From Janthinobacterium sp. 344 (lineage in GTDB: Bacteria > Pseudomonadota > Gammaproteobacteria > Burkholderiales > Burkholderiaceae_D): a stretch of 64,000 nt of DNA. Position 1 is the stretch's first letter; every line of letters begins with the position of its first letter. Position numbers and translations under genes: made by a program. The notes under the pieces are model-generated. The model did no database searches. It had not been told where the DNA came from and saw only the letters and a program-made list of their open reading frames with translations. Positions 1 to 7,252 of this stretch are shown one piece after another. Location of the stretch: positions 859,084 through 923,083 of the forward strand of contig NZ_FOKL01000001.1 of NCBI RefSeq assembly GCF_900112025.1, given 5' to 3'.

Positions 1-337
1 CCTGGGTAGGACGGTTGTAGTACGGCACCACTTGCAAGACAGCATCCGCGCCCGCTTCCTTCGCGTAACGGGTCAGCTTGATCGCTTCGGCCGTGGAATT
101 GCCACCGGCGCCGGCGATGATAGGAATGCGTCCCTTGGCGTGCTCGACGGTCAACTGGATCAGTTCGCAGTGTTCTTCCACGCTCACAGTTGCCGATTCG
201 CCCGTGGTGCCCACGATGACGATGCCGTCCGTACCCTCGGCGATATGCCAGTCGATCAGCTTGCGCAGACCTGGAAAGTCCAGACTGCCGTCCGCGTGCA
301 TCGGGGTGACGATTGCTACAATGCTGCCCTTGATCAT
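1..337 (-). CDS. dapA: 4-hydroxy-tetrahydrodipicolinate synthase, N-terminal part (runs off window)
   Basis: The reverse strand encodes the first 112 residues of DapA, which condenses pyruvate with aspartate semialdehyde in the diaminopimelate/lysine pathway in the cytoplasm. It begins [13 protein letters not shown], carries the [10 protein letters not shown] segment typical of the pyruvate-dependent aldolase family and reaches [10 protein letters not shown], the region of the tyrosine of the catalytic triad. The Schiff-base lysine lies beyond the window edge. The ATG at 337-335 is the only sensible start. On the coding strand a TACAAT hexamer about 40 bases upstream of the start could be a -10 element. 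The gene is truncated only by the window boundary, not by mutation. Confidence 0.95.
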   Translation of the reverse strand, partial: MIKGSIVAIVTPMHADGSLDFPGLRKLIDWHIAEGTDGIVIVGTTGESATVSVEEHCELIQLTVEHAKGRIPIIAGAGGNSTAEAIKLTRYAKEAGADAVLQVVPYYNRPTQ

Positions 338-421
338 AGTAAGTTTATAGCGCCGATAAATAAAACAACGATTGTAGCGGATAGCCCGCGCCTGTGGTGC
401 ATTCTGACTTAGAAAGCCCGT

Positions 422-994
422 TCAAAACGTCGGCAGCAGGGCTGCCAACCGTGGAAAATCTGGCCGGACGGCGCAAATTCGTTGCACCAGAGCAGCTTTT
501 GGCTGTTCCACGCGCCCATCTTCATACGCCACCACGCGCAAGCCGTGCTCCAGCGCCCAGGCCAGCATCTCGCCTTCCTTCAGCAGGAATTTCGGATTCG
601 ACGGCTTGCCGAACTGCTCATTGCCTTCGGCAAAGGTTTCGTACAGCAGCACGCCATCGGGCGCCAGGCTGGCGATCATCGCTTCCAGCAAAGGCCGGTG
701 CAAATAATTCGTCACGACGATGCCGGCAAAACGGCCGGGGGCGAACGGCCAGACGGCGCCCGGCGCTTCCAGGTCCACCAGCGAGGTGGTGATGCCCGCT
801 CCGGCCGCCTTTTCCAGCATTTCCGGATCGTGGTCGAGCGCGATCACGGGATGCCCCAGGCTCACCAGGTGGCGCGCATGGCGGCCGCTGCCGCAGGCCA
901 GGTCCAGCACTTCGCCGCCGGGGATCAGGGGCGCCCAACGGCGCAGCCAGCCGGAAATCGTTTCAGTGTCTACTACTTGTTCAGTTACTTGCAT
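422..994 (-). CDS. class I SAM-dependent methyltransferase
   Basis: A 190-residue protein with the Rossmann motif I LDLACGSGRHAR near residues 30-41 and motif II acidic residue in ALDHDPEML, so it should bind S-adenosylmethionine. The substrate cannot be told from the sequence. I place the start at the ATG at 994 because TGGAAG lies six bases before it. An in-frame ATG at 1006 and a TTG at 1009 would add only four or five residues and have no ribosome-binding site. It sits between dapA and an M50 protease, all on the same strand, but with spacing that does not demand an operon. Similar small methyltransferases are often mis-annotated as tellurite-resistance proteins; I see nothing specific for that. 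Confidence 0.85.
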   Translation of the reverse strand: MQVTEQVVDTETISGWLRRWAPLIPGGEVLDLACGSGRHARHLVSLGHPVIALDHDPEMLEKAAGAGITTSLVDLEAPGAVWPFAPGRFAGIVVTNYLHRPLLEAMIASLAPDGVLLYETFAEGNEQFGKPSNPKFLLKEGEMLAWALEHGLRVVAYEDGRVEQPKAALVQRICAVRPDFPRLAALLPTF

Positions 995-1036
995 CGGTAC
1001 TTCCATCAATTATTTGCGTAAATCCAGTGACGGGCA

Positions 1037-1714
1037 TCAAGTCAGCAGCGCGGTCAGCGGCGTGACCAGGGTGACAAAAATGCCAATGACAAATTCGATC
1101 GCCGCCAGCAAGGCGCGGTTCAGGATGCCCGTGTACATCAGCAGCACCAGGGCGCCAAACACGTACAGGCTGTAGCGCTCGATGCTGGCATACGGACGCG
1201 CCAGCTGTATCGGCAGCAAGCCTGTCATGATGCGCCCGCCATCGAGCGGCGGCACGGGAATCAGGTTGAAGACGAACATGGCGGCGTTGACGCTGACGCC
1301 GGCGCCGGCCATCTTGCGGAAAAACGTGCCCATTTCCGTCGGCGGCATGACGCTGAGCACGACGAAGGCGATCATCCAGCCGAAGCCCATGACGAAATTG
1401 GCGCCAGGCCCCGCAAATGCCACCCAGGCCATCTGCTTCTTCGGATTGCGCAGGCGGCTGAAATCGACGGGCACCGGCTTGGCATAACCGAACGGTACCT
1501 GGATGGTGAAATACAGCATCAAGGGCAGCAATATCGTGCCGAAAGGATCGATATGCCGCATGGGATTGAGGCTCAGCCGGCCCTCGTTCGAGGCGGTGGG
1601 ATCGCCGAAATAACGGGCGGCATAGCCATGCGCCGCCTCATGCAGGGAAATGGCAAACAGCACCGGCACCAGGTACACCGCAACGGTCTGGACTATCGTA
1701 TTGAAATCGCTCAT
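1037..1714 (-). CDS. site-2 protease family (M50) integral membrane metalloprotease
   Basis: A 225-residue polytopic membrane protein. The zinc motif HEAAH is at residues 25-29 inside the first hydrophobic segment, and the third zinc ligand is the Asp158 of PPLDGG, equivalent to the NPDG motif of S2P proteases. Four to five further hydrophobic segments follow. It lacks PDZ or CBS domains, as in the short Rv0359/SpoIVFB-like branch that is widespread in beta- and gammaproteobacteria. The substrate is unknown. In related bacteria this gene is usually next to the yciO-type gene that precedes it here, which supports the assignment. Confidence 0.9.
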   Translation of the reverse strand: MSDFNTIVQTVAVYLVPVLFAISLHEAAHGYAARYFGDPTASNEGRLSLNPMRHIDPFGTILLPLMLYFTIQVPFGYAKPVPVDFSRLRNPKKQMAWVAFAGPGANFVMGFGWMIAFVVLSVMPPTEMGTFFRKMAGAGVSVNAAMFVFNLIPVPPLDGGRIMTGLLPIQLARPYASIERYSLYVFGALVLLMYTGILNRALLAAIEFVIGIFVTLVTPLTALLT

Positions 1715-1785
1715 GACCGCGATTCTACCAGAGCGCCCACTCGCCCTTTCTTATGTTGCCATTAAAGATAGGTAAATGCGGACAA

Positions 1786-1812
1786 GCAAAGCCGGCGCCC
1801 CGCCGGGCTTTT
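1786..1812 (-). terminator. rho-independent terminator after the yciO-type gene
   Basis: Directly after the stop codon of the upstream gene the reverse strand reads AAGCCCGGC, a GGGGC loop region and GCCGGCTTT, a GC-rich stem flanked by A and T bases. It would separate the yciO-type gene from the M50 protease gene. Confidence 0.55.
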
Positions 1813-2434
1813 ACAACCCCAGCACGGCCGGGTCGCCGCGGCCCACGCGCACCACTTCCGGTTCCGGTCCCGTCAGGTCGATCACCGTGCTGGGGCCGTG
1901 CGCGCAGACGCCGCCATCGATGATCAGGTCGACCAGTTTTTCCAGGCGCTCGCGGATGGTGTCGGCGTCCGTCAGGCTCTCTTCGTCGCCGGGCAGGGTC
2001 AAGGTGGCGCCCAGCAGCGGCTGGCCCAGCTCCTCCAGCAGGCATTGCACGATGCGGTGCTGCGGCACGCGCAGGCCGATGGTCTTGCGCGATGGGTGGC
2101 TGAGGCGGCGCGGCACTTCCTTGGTCGCTTCCAGGATGAAGGTGTAGGCGCCCGGCGTGGCCGCCTTGAGCAGGCGGAACTGGCGGTTGTCGACGCGCGC
2201 ATACACGCCCAGCTCGCTCAAGTCGCGGCACAGCAGGGTCAAATGATGCTTTTCATCTACGCCACGGATGCGGCGCAGGCGCTCGACGGCGCCCTTGTCG
2301 TCGAGCTGGCACACCAGCGCGTAGCAGGAATCGGTGGGCAAGGCCACGACGCCGCCGGACTGGATGATCTGCGCCGCCTGCTTGATCAGGCGCAATTGCG
2401 GATTGTCGGGGTGAATCTGGAAAAATTGACTCAT
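1811..2434 (-). CDS. L-threonylcarbamoyladenylate synthase-like protein (YciO/YrdC/Sua5 fold)
   Basis: A 207-residue single-domain protein of the YrdC/Sua5 superfamily. It has the nucleotide-binding segment GGVVALPTDSCYALVC near residues 27-42, the KHHLTLLCRDLSELG segment, and SHPSRKTIGLRVPQH, where the RxxxxGLRxP signature is conserved. TsaC/Sua5 members make threonylcarbamoyl-AMP for the t6A37 modification of tRNA. The sequence order and the KTIGLRVPQH variant fit the YciO subfamily better than TsaC, and YciO members have weak activity, so the true tsaC may be elsewhere. Cytoplasmic. Neighbours (M50 protease, PHP protein) match the usual betaproteobacterial cluster, here with htpX inserted. 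Confidence 0.88.
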   Translation of the reverse strand: MSQFFQIHPDNPQLRLIKQAAQIIQSGGVVALPTDSCYALVCQLDDKGAVERLRRIRGVDEKHHLTLLCRDLSELGVYARVDNRQFRLLKAATPGAYTFILEATKEVPRRLSHPSRKTIGLRVPQHRIVQCLLEELGQPLLGATLTLPGDEESLTDADTIRERLEKLVDLIIDGGVCAHGPSTVIDLTGPEPEVVRVGRGDPAVLGL

Positions 2435-2469
2435 GGTTTACGGGTTCTTCATGTTGACACAAGTTATCA

Positions 2470-3354
2470 TTATTGCACGCCGCGCAGGGCCGCGATGCGC
2501 TGCTCGATCGGCGGATGGGTGGCGAACAGCGCGCCCCAGCCCCCGTTGCCGCCGCTGATGCCCAGCGCCTGCATCGATTGCGGCAATTCACCCGGCGGCA
2601 CGCCGCCCAGGCGGGCCAGCGCATGCATCATCGGCGTGGGGCTGCCCAGCAGCTTGGCCGACCCCGCGTCGGCACGAAATTCGCGCTGGCGCGAGAACCA
2701 GGCCACGATGATGGAAGCGAGCAAGCCGAAGATCACTTCGCACACCATGACGGTGACAAAATAACCGATGCCGCGCCCGCCGCCTTCGCGGTTGTTATTT
2801 TTCAGCAATACATTGTCGACAAAGAAACCCACCACGCGGGCCATGAAGACGACAAAGGTGTTCACCACGCCCTGGATCAGGGTGAGTGTCACCATGTCGC
2901 CATTGGCCACGTGGGCGATTTCATGGCCCAGCACGGCCTCGACCTCATCGCGGTTCATGCTTTGCAGCAGCCCCGTGGAGACGGCCACCAGCGCCGAATT
3001 CTTGAACGCGCCCGTGGCGAACGCATTCGCGTCGCCTTCGTAGACGGCCACTTCCGGCATGCCGATGCCGGCCCGCTCGGACAGCGCGCGCACGGTATTG
3101 ACCAGCCACAATTCCGTGGAGGACGTCGGGTTGTCGATGACGCGCGCCCCCGTGCTCCACTTGGCCATCGGCTTGCTGATCAACAGGGAAAAGATGGAAC
3201 CCGTGAAGCCCACCACCAGCGAAAACACCAGCAGGCTGCCCAGGTTCAGGGTGCTGCCGCGCGCCGGATTGCCCACGCCCAGCAGACTGAGCACAAGCGA
3301 CAGCACCAGCATCACGGCCAGGTTGGTTGCAATAAAAAGGACGATACGTTTCAT
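2470..3354 (-). CDS. htpX: membrane zinc metalloprotease HtpX
   Basis: 294 residues, the usual HtpX length. Two N-terminal membrane segments (about 4-26 and 38-58) are followed by the M48 motif HEIAH at residues 144-148 and two more hydrophobic segments around 155-190. The downstream [10 protein letters not shown] segment supplies the third zinc ligand, here as EFRADAG. HtpX degrades misfolded inner-membrane proteins together with FtsH and is normally heat- or envelope-stress induced. The upstream spacer (3355-3573) holds a large imperfect hairpin described separately. No sequence oddities. Confidence 0.96.
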   Translation of the reverse strand: MKRIVLFIATNLAVMLVLSLVLSLLGVGNPARGSTLNLGSLLVFSLVVGFTGSIFSLLISKPMAKWSTGARVIDNPTSSTELWLVNTVRALSERAGIGMPEVAVYEGDANAFATGAFKNSALVAVSTGLLQSMNRDEVEAVLGHEIAHVANGDMVTLTLIQGVVNTFVVFMARVVGFFVDNVLLKNNNREGGGRGIGYFVTVMVCEVIFGLLASIIVAWFSRQREFRADAGSAKLLGSPTPMMHALARLGGVPPGELPQSMQALGISGGNGGWGALFATHPPIEQRIAALRGVQ

Positions 3355-3451
3355 GGGCGATGGCTCCAGATGACTATATATAACAAGAATAACAAAAAGA
3401 TATGTACGCTAATGCACGTTTCAAGCAGCGCTGGCGACACGGCGGCGCATC

Positions 3452-3572
3452 GGCAGCCAGGAAAATCGTCGCGAGCGGCAGTGATTTGTGGCCGAGAAGC
3501 GCAACCGTACTGGAGTACGGTGAGCATCGCCGGCCGCAAAGCGCGCCGCGCAGCAGATTTGCCTGGCTGTCA
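3452..3572 (+). repeat. structured intergenic repeat, copy A (imperfect 120-base hairpin)
   Basis: The spacer between htpX and the PHP gene folds on itself. Outer arms CAGCCAGGAAAATC and GATTTGCCTGGCTG are near-complementary, inner arms GGCCGAGAAGCGC and GATCGCCGGCC-like sequences partly pair, and the tip is a perfect 7-bp stem ACCGTAC-TGGA-GTACGGT at 3504-3521. The tip and its flank (GTACTGGAGTACGGTGAG) recur as GTACGCGAGTACGGCGAG on the opposite strand near 11280, so this is a family and not a one-off terminator. There is no T-run. Confidence 0.6.
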
Positions 3573-3573
3573 G

Positions 3574-4407
3574 CTAAAACCAGTCGTGCCAGATGGGCGT
3601 GACGTTAGCGGGCAGCGGCGGCAGCATGGCAAAGTCCACGCGCGACTCGCCCGGCGCATGGAAATCCGTGCCGCGCGAAGCGAGGAAGCCGTAGGCGTTG
3701 GCCAGTTGCGCATATTCCGGATACTGGTCCGGACTGTGGCTGCCCGTCACGACTTCGATGGCCACGCCGCCCAATTGCTTGAATTCATCGAACAGCACGC
3801 CCTGCGCCATGTCGCTGAAGCGGTAGCGGCCCGGGTGGGCGATGACGGCCACGCCGCCCGCGCCGCGTATCCAGCCCACCGCTTCGGCCAGGGTGGCCCA
3901 GCGGTGCTCGACGTAGCCCGGTTTGCCTTCCGACAAATATTTCTTGAACACGTCGGGGATATTCGCGCATTTTCCCGTCTCCACGATGTAGCGGGCAAAG
4001 TGCGTGCGCGACATCAAATCCGGATTGCCGACGAATTTCAAGGCCCCTTCATAGGCGTCGGGGATGCCGGCCAGGTCCAGCTGGCGGGCGATTTCGCGGC
4101 CGCGCGCATCGCGCCCCGAGCGCGTCCGGTGCAAGCCCTGCACCAGGCCCGGGTCGTTTTCATCGACTTGCAAGCCGACGATGTGCACGGTTTCGCCGGC
4201 CCAGGTGATGGAAATTTCCACGCCGGCCACGAAGCGCATGCCCAGGTCCAGCGCGGCGACGCGCGCGGCGGCGACGCCGGACACTTCATCGTGGTCCGTC
4301 AGCGCCCACACGTCGACGCCCGCCTTGCGGGCGTGCGCAGCCACGGCGGCCGGTGACAGCACGCCGTCGGAGATATTCGAATGACAATGCAGGTCGACTT
4401 TAAGCAT
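3574..4407 (-). CDS. PHP-domain phosphoesterase (RNase AM / YciV-type)
   Basis: 277 residues with all PHP metal motifs: DLHCHSNISDG at residues 5-15, TDHDEVSG near 37-44, EISITW, IAHPGRY near 194-200 and the terminal GTDFHAPGE. This fits the YciV/Rnm family. Family members hydrolyse 3',5'-nucleoside bisphosphates (pAp) or trim 5' ends of rRNA as a 5'-3' exonuclease; which is dominant here cannot be read from sequence. Cytoplasmic. In betaproteobacteria it commonly neighbours the YciO-type gene, as here with htpX between. Start at ATG 4407 is supported by length and by the immediate MLKVDLHCHS. Confidence 0.9.
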   Translation of the reverse strand: MLKVDLHCHSNISDGVLSPAAVAAHARKAGVDVWALTDHDEVSGVAAARVAALDLGMRFVAGVEISITWAGETVHIVGLQVDENDPGLVQGLHRTRSGRDARGREIARQLDLAGIPDAYEGALKFVGNPDLMSRTHFARYIVETGKCANIPDVFKKYLSEGKPGYVEHRWATLAEAVGWIRGAGGVAVIAHPGRYRFSDMAQGVLFDEFKQLGGVAIEVVTGSHSPDQYPEYAQLANAYGFLASRGTDFHAPGESRVDFAMLPPLPANVTPIWHDWF

Positions 4408-4497
4408 GTGAAAACAATACCCTGCACGGGCTCAGCATGGAAGAAGTTTTCATTGTACGCTGCTTGTCAAATCGCGCTGCAGCGTTCCAGACACACA

Positions 4498-5382
4498 TCA
4501 GGCCAAAAAGGCTTCCACCAGGCGCGCCAATGCCGCAGGTTGATCATGATGCAGCATGTGGCCCGCATCCGCCATCATCTCGCAGCGCACATCCTTGATA
4601 CAGGCCAAACGCCGGTCGATCTCGATGCGCGCCTCTTCCTTTGGCCCCATCCACTGCCACATATTGGTGTCATCGGCCTCCACCCACAGCACGGGCGCCG
4701 TGATGCGGCGCCAGCACGCCATCACTTCCTCCACCTGGTACAGGATGGGATTGACGCGCTTGTGCCGCGGGTCGCCCATGATGTCCCATTCGCCCGCCTC
4801 GTTCTGCGCCGACCAGTGTTCGGCGAGAAAAGCCGCGCGGTCGTCGGGCAGGCGCGGATTGGTTTTTTGCAGGCGCTCGGCCACGGCCTGTTGGCTCGGA
4901 TAGCTGCGCATCTGCGGCGGCGCGCGCAACTCGTCCAGCCACTTGGCATAGCGGCCCGGCGCCTGCTCCGGCTGCGTTGCCATCATGCCGAAGCCTTCCA
5001 GGTTGATGAATCTGGCGATGCGCTCCGGGCGCACGCCCGCATACAGGCCCGCCACGTTGGCGCCCATGCTGTGGCCCAGCAGGTTGACGGGTGCGTCGGG
5101 CGAGTAATGCAGCAGCATGGCATCGAGGTCGGCCAGGTAGTCGGGGAACCAGTAGGTATCGGACTGCGTGTAGTCGCTCAGGCCAAAGCCGCGCCAGTCG
5201 GGCGCGATGACGTGCCAGTCGCCCGCCAGCTCGTCGACGACGAACTGGAACGAGGCGGCCACGTCCATCCAGCCGTGTACCATGAACAGGATGGGTGCGC
5301 CGACACGGCCCCAGTGGCGCACATGCGTGCGCGCGCCGCGGATAGTGATGAATTCGGAACGGGAAAGTTTCATGTTTTTCAT
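4498..5382 (-). CDS. alpha/beta hydrolase
   Basis: A 294-residue alpha/beta-hydrolase-fold protein. It shows the oxyanion region MVHGWMDVAASF, DWRGFGLSD, the nucleophile elbow GHSMGANVA (Ser near residue 110), the acid in VEADDTN and the final catalytic His in AGHMLHHDQP. Substrate unknown. Open reading extends 72 residues further upstream, but that part is not protein-like and crosses a probable promoter. I chose ATG 5382 (MKNMKLSRSEF), which has AAGG and AGG upstream; an ATG at 5373 is also possible. On the coding strand GGTATAAT lies at 5468-5473 (plus-strand ATTATA), a likely -10 for this gene, divergent from the carbonic anhydrase gene. Confidence 0.88.
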   Translation of the reverse strand: MKNMKLSRSEFITIRGARTHVRHWGRVGAPILFMVHGWMDVAASFQFVVDELAGDWHVIAPDWRGFGLSDYTQSDTYWFPDYLADLDAMLLHYSPDAPVNLLGHSMGANVAGLYAGVRPERIARFINLEGFGMMATQPEQAPGRYAKWLDELRAPPQMRSYPSQQAVAERLQKTNPRLPDDRAAFLAEHWSAQNEAGEWDIMGDPRHKRVNPILYQVEEVMACWRRITAPVLWVEADDTNMWQWMGPKEEARIEIDRRLACIKDVRCEMMADAGHMLHHDQPAALARLVEAFLA

Positions 5383-5591
5383 CGGATACCTGCCTTGAAA
5401 GTGGCGCGGATGGCGCCACATGCTGTGTCTGTAGATATTGCACGTATAAAAGTACGACCGTTCGATAATTATACCGGATTGGCCGTCCAGGTTAAGACTT
5501 GCCTTGCAACAGCGTAAAATAGCGCCGGTAACAAAGTAAAACTTCCGCGTCCGGCCATGCCCGGCGCCTCCACCACCGCCACAGGCTAACG

Positions 5592-6116
5592 ATGACACTC
5601 TACCAATTGGGCGACTATGCGCCGCAGATTGACGCTTCCGCTTTTGTCGCCGACACGGCCAACGTGATCGGCAAGGTGACGCTGGAAGCGAATACCTCCG
5701 TATGGTTCGGCGCCACGATTCGCGGCGACAACGAACGCATCACCGTGGGCGCCAACAGCAATGTGCAGGAAGGCGCCGTGCTGCACACGGACCCCGGCTA
5801 CCCGCTCGACATCGGCCGGAACGTGACCATCGGCCACCAGGCGATGTTGCACGGCTGCACGATCGGCGATGGCGCCCTGATCGGCATCCAGGCCGTGATC
5901 CTGAATGGCGCGAAGATCGGCAAAAACTGCCTCGTCGGCGCGGGCGCCCTGGTCACGGAAGGCAAGGAATTTCCCGACAATATGCTGATCCTCGGCTCAC
6001 CGGCGAAAGCCGTGCGGGCCCTGACGGCAGACGATATCACCAGGCTACAAGGCAACGCCGTCAATTATGTACAACGCGGCCAGCTATTTAATACGCAACT
6101 CAAGAAGATTGGATAA
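5592..6116 (+). CDS. gamma-class carbonic anhydrase family protein (YrdA/PaaY-like)
   Basis: 174 residues made mostly of hexapeptide repeats forming a left-handed beta-helix. The putative zinc ligands are in LHTDPGYP, IGHQAMLHGC (two His), and the pattern NVQEGAVLHTD is characteristic of the YrdA/PaaY/gamma-CA group. Members are metal-binding trimers; some hydrate CO2, others hydrolyse CoA esters. It ends 5 bases before the hslO start at 6121, so the two are probably one transcript. Start at ATG 5592 follows the divergent spacer. Confidence 0.92.
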   Translation: MTLYQLGDYAPQIDASAFVADTANVIGKVTLEANTSVWFGATIRGDNERITVGANSNVQEGAVLHTDPGYPLDIGRNVTIGHQAMLHGCTIGDGALIGIQAVILNGAKIGKNCLVGAGALVTEGKEFPDNMLILGSPAKAVRALTADDITRLQGNAVNYVQRGQLFNTQLKKIG

Positions 6117-6120
6117 GAGA

Positions 6121-7101
6121 ATGACGACTGAAACCACGGGCGCCGTCAGCGCAGCCGCCACCGGCCAGGATACCCTGCAAAAATTTATTTTCGATAACGC
6201 CGCCGTGCGCGGCCAGTTCATCGACGTCTCGACCACCTGGCAGGAAGTGGTGTCGCGCCACGCCTACCCGACGGCCGTGAAAAAAGTGCTGGGCGAAATG
6301 GTGGCCGCCGCCGCCCTGTTGTCGGCCAACCTGAAATTCAACGGCTCCATCATCATGCAGATCCACGGTGACGGTCCCGTGCGCCTGATGGTCGTCGAGT
6401 GCGATTCCGACCTGCGCCTGCGCGCCACGGCCAAGCTGGACCCGGACGCCACCATCGCCGACGTCGCCACCGTGCCGCAATTGCTGAACGCCACGGGCAA
6501 GGGCCGCTTCATCATCACCCTCGACCCGGCCGACAAGGTGCCGGGCCAGCAACCGTACCAGGGCATCGTGCCGCTGGACGGCGACGACATGGCCACCGTG
6601 ATCGAAAACTACATGTTGCGCTCGGAACAGCTCGACACGCGCCTGTGGCTGGCCACGGACGATACCGTCTCGCGCGGCCTGCTGCTGCAAAAGCTGCCCC
6701 ACCATGGCGGCAAGGCCGAAGCGACGCCCGTCTCGGAAGAAGATGCGCTGGACACGTGGAACCGCGCCGTGATGCTGGCGTCGACCCTGAAAGAGGCAGA
6801 AATCCTGTCGACCGATATCGACACCCTGATGCAGCGCTTGTTCTGGGAAGAAACCATCCGCGTCTTCGACCCGCTGCACCCGAGCTTCCATTGCACCTGC
6901 ACGCGCGAAAAAGTCGGCAATATGCTCAAGATGCTGGGCGAGGAAGAAGTCAACAGCACCCTGGAAGAAGTGGGACAAGTGGGCGTGAACTGCGATTTCT
7001 GCGGCCAGCACTATGAATTCGACAAGGTCGATTGCGCGCAGCTGTTCATCACGGATGCGCCGGCCGAAGTGCTGATTCCGCCAGCCGCCAGCATCAACTG
7101 A
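6121..7101 (+). CDS. hslO: redox-regulated chaperone Hsp33
   Basis: 326 residues. The N-terminal domain (about 1-250) includes the conserved IQIHGDGPVRLM-like segment. The C-terminal zinc switch has Cys-x-Cys (FHCTCTREK) and, about 30 residues later, Cys-x-x-Cys (CDFCGQ). Oxidation releases zinc and activates the holdase in the cytoplasm. I start at ATG 6121, just after GGATAAGAGA; the open frame reaches back to 6067 inside the preceding gene but those residues are not Hsp33-like. Overlap-free, 4-base spacing from the carbonic anhydrase gene suggests co-transcription. Confidence 0.95.
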   Translation: MTTETTGAVSAAATGQDTLQKFIFDNAAVRGQFIDVSTTWQEVVSRHAYPTAVKKVLGEMVAAAALLSANLKFNGSIIMQIHGDGPVRLMVVECDSDLRLRATAKLDPDATIADVATVPQLLNATGKGRFIITLDPADKVPGQQPYQGIVPLDGDDMATVIENYMLRSEQLDTRLWLATDDTVSRGLLLQKLPHHGGKAEATPVSEEDALDTWNRAVMLASTLKEAEILSTDIDTLMQRLFWEETIRVFDPLHPSFHCTCTREKVGNMLKMLGEEEVNSTLEEVGQVGVNCDFCGQHYEFDKVDCAQLFITDAPAEVLIPPAASIN

Positions 7102-7128
7102 TCATTACACTTTCGCCATGAATCGTCC

Positions 7129-7157
7129 GCGCCGCCCCTGAGGCGGCGCAATTGTTT
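7129..7157 (+). terminator. terminator hairpin after hslO
   Basis: Perfect 8-bp stem GCGCCGCC / GGCGGCGC with a CCTGA loop, followed by AATTGTTT, 28 bases after the hslO stop codon. Confidence 0.65.
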
Positions 7158-7160
7158 CCA

Positions 7161-7200
7161 CTGTCATCGTTCCGTCACCAATTCGTCATCAGCCCGTCAC
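7161..7200 (+). promoter_or_regulatory. two tandem Pho boxes (PhoB operator)
   Basis: Four heptads start at 7161, 7172, 7183 and 7194: CTGTCAT, CCGTCAC, TCGTCAT, CCGTCAC. They are spaced by exactly 11 bases, which is the architecture of two adjacent PhoB boxes (consensus CTGTCAT, four A/T-rich bases, CTGTCAC). The linkers here are CGTT, CAAT and CAGC, not strictly A/T. They sit 50-90 bases upstream of the receptor gene start, at a position suitable for activation. PhoB binding is inferred from the pattern only. Confidence 0.7.
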
Positions 7201-7252
7201 GCGCCGCCGTTACGCTGCGCAGCTTGTCTTACTTCCCACTATCCACAGGCTG

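Noticed and set aside
3355..3573. Coding gene in the htpX spacer
   Set aside because: Open frames there are interrupted by the large hairpin and have no ribosome-binding site.
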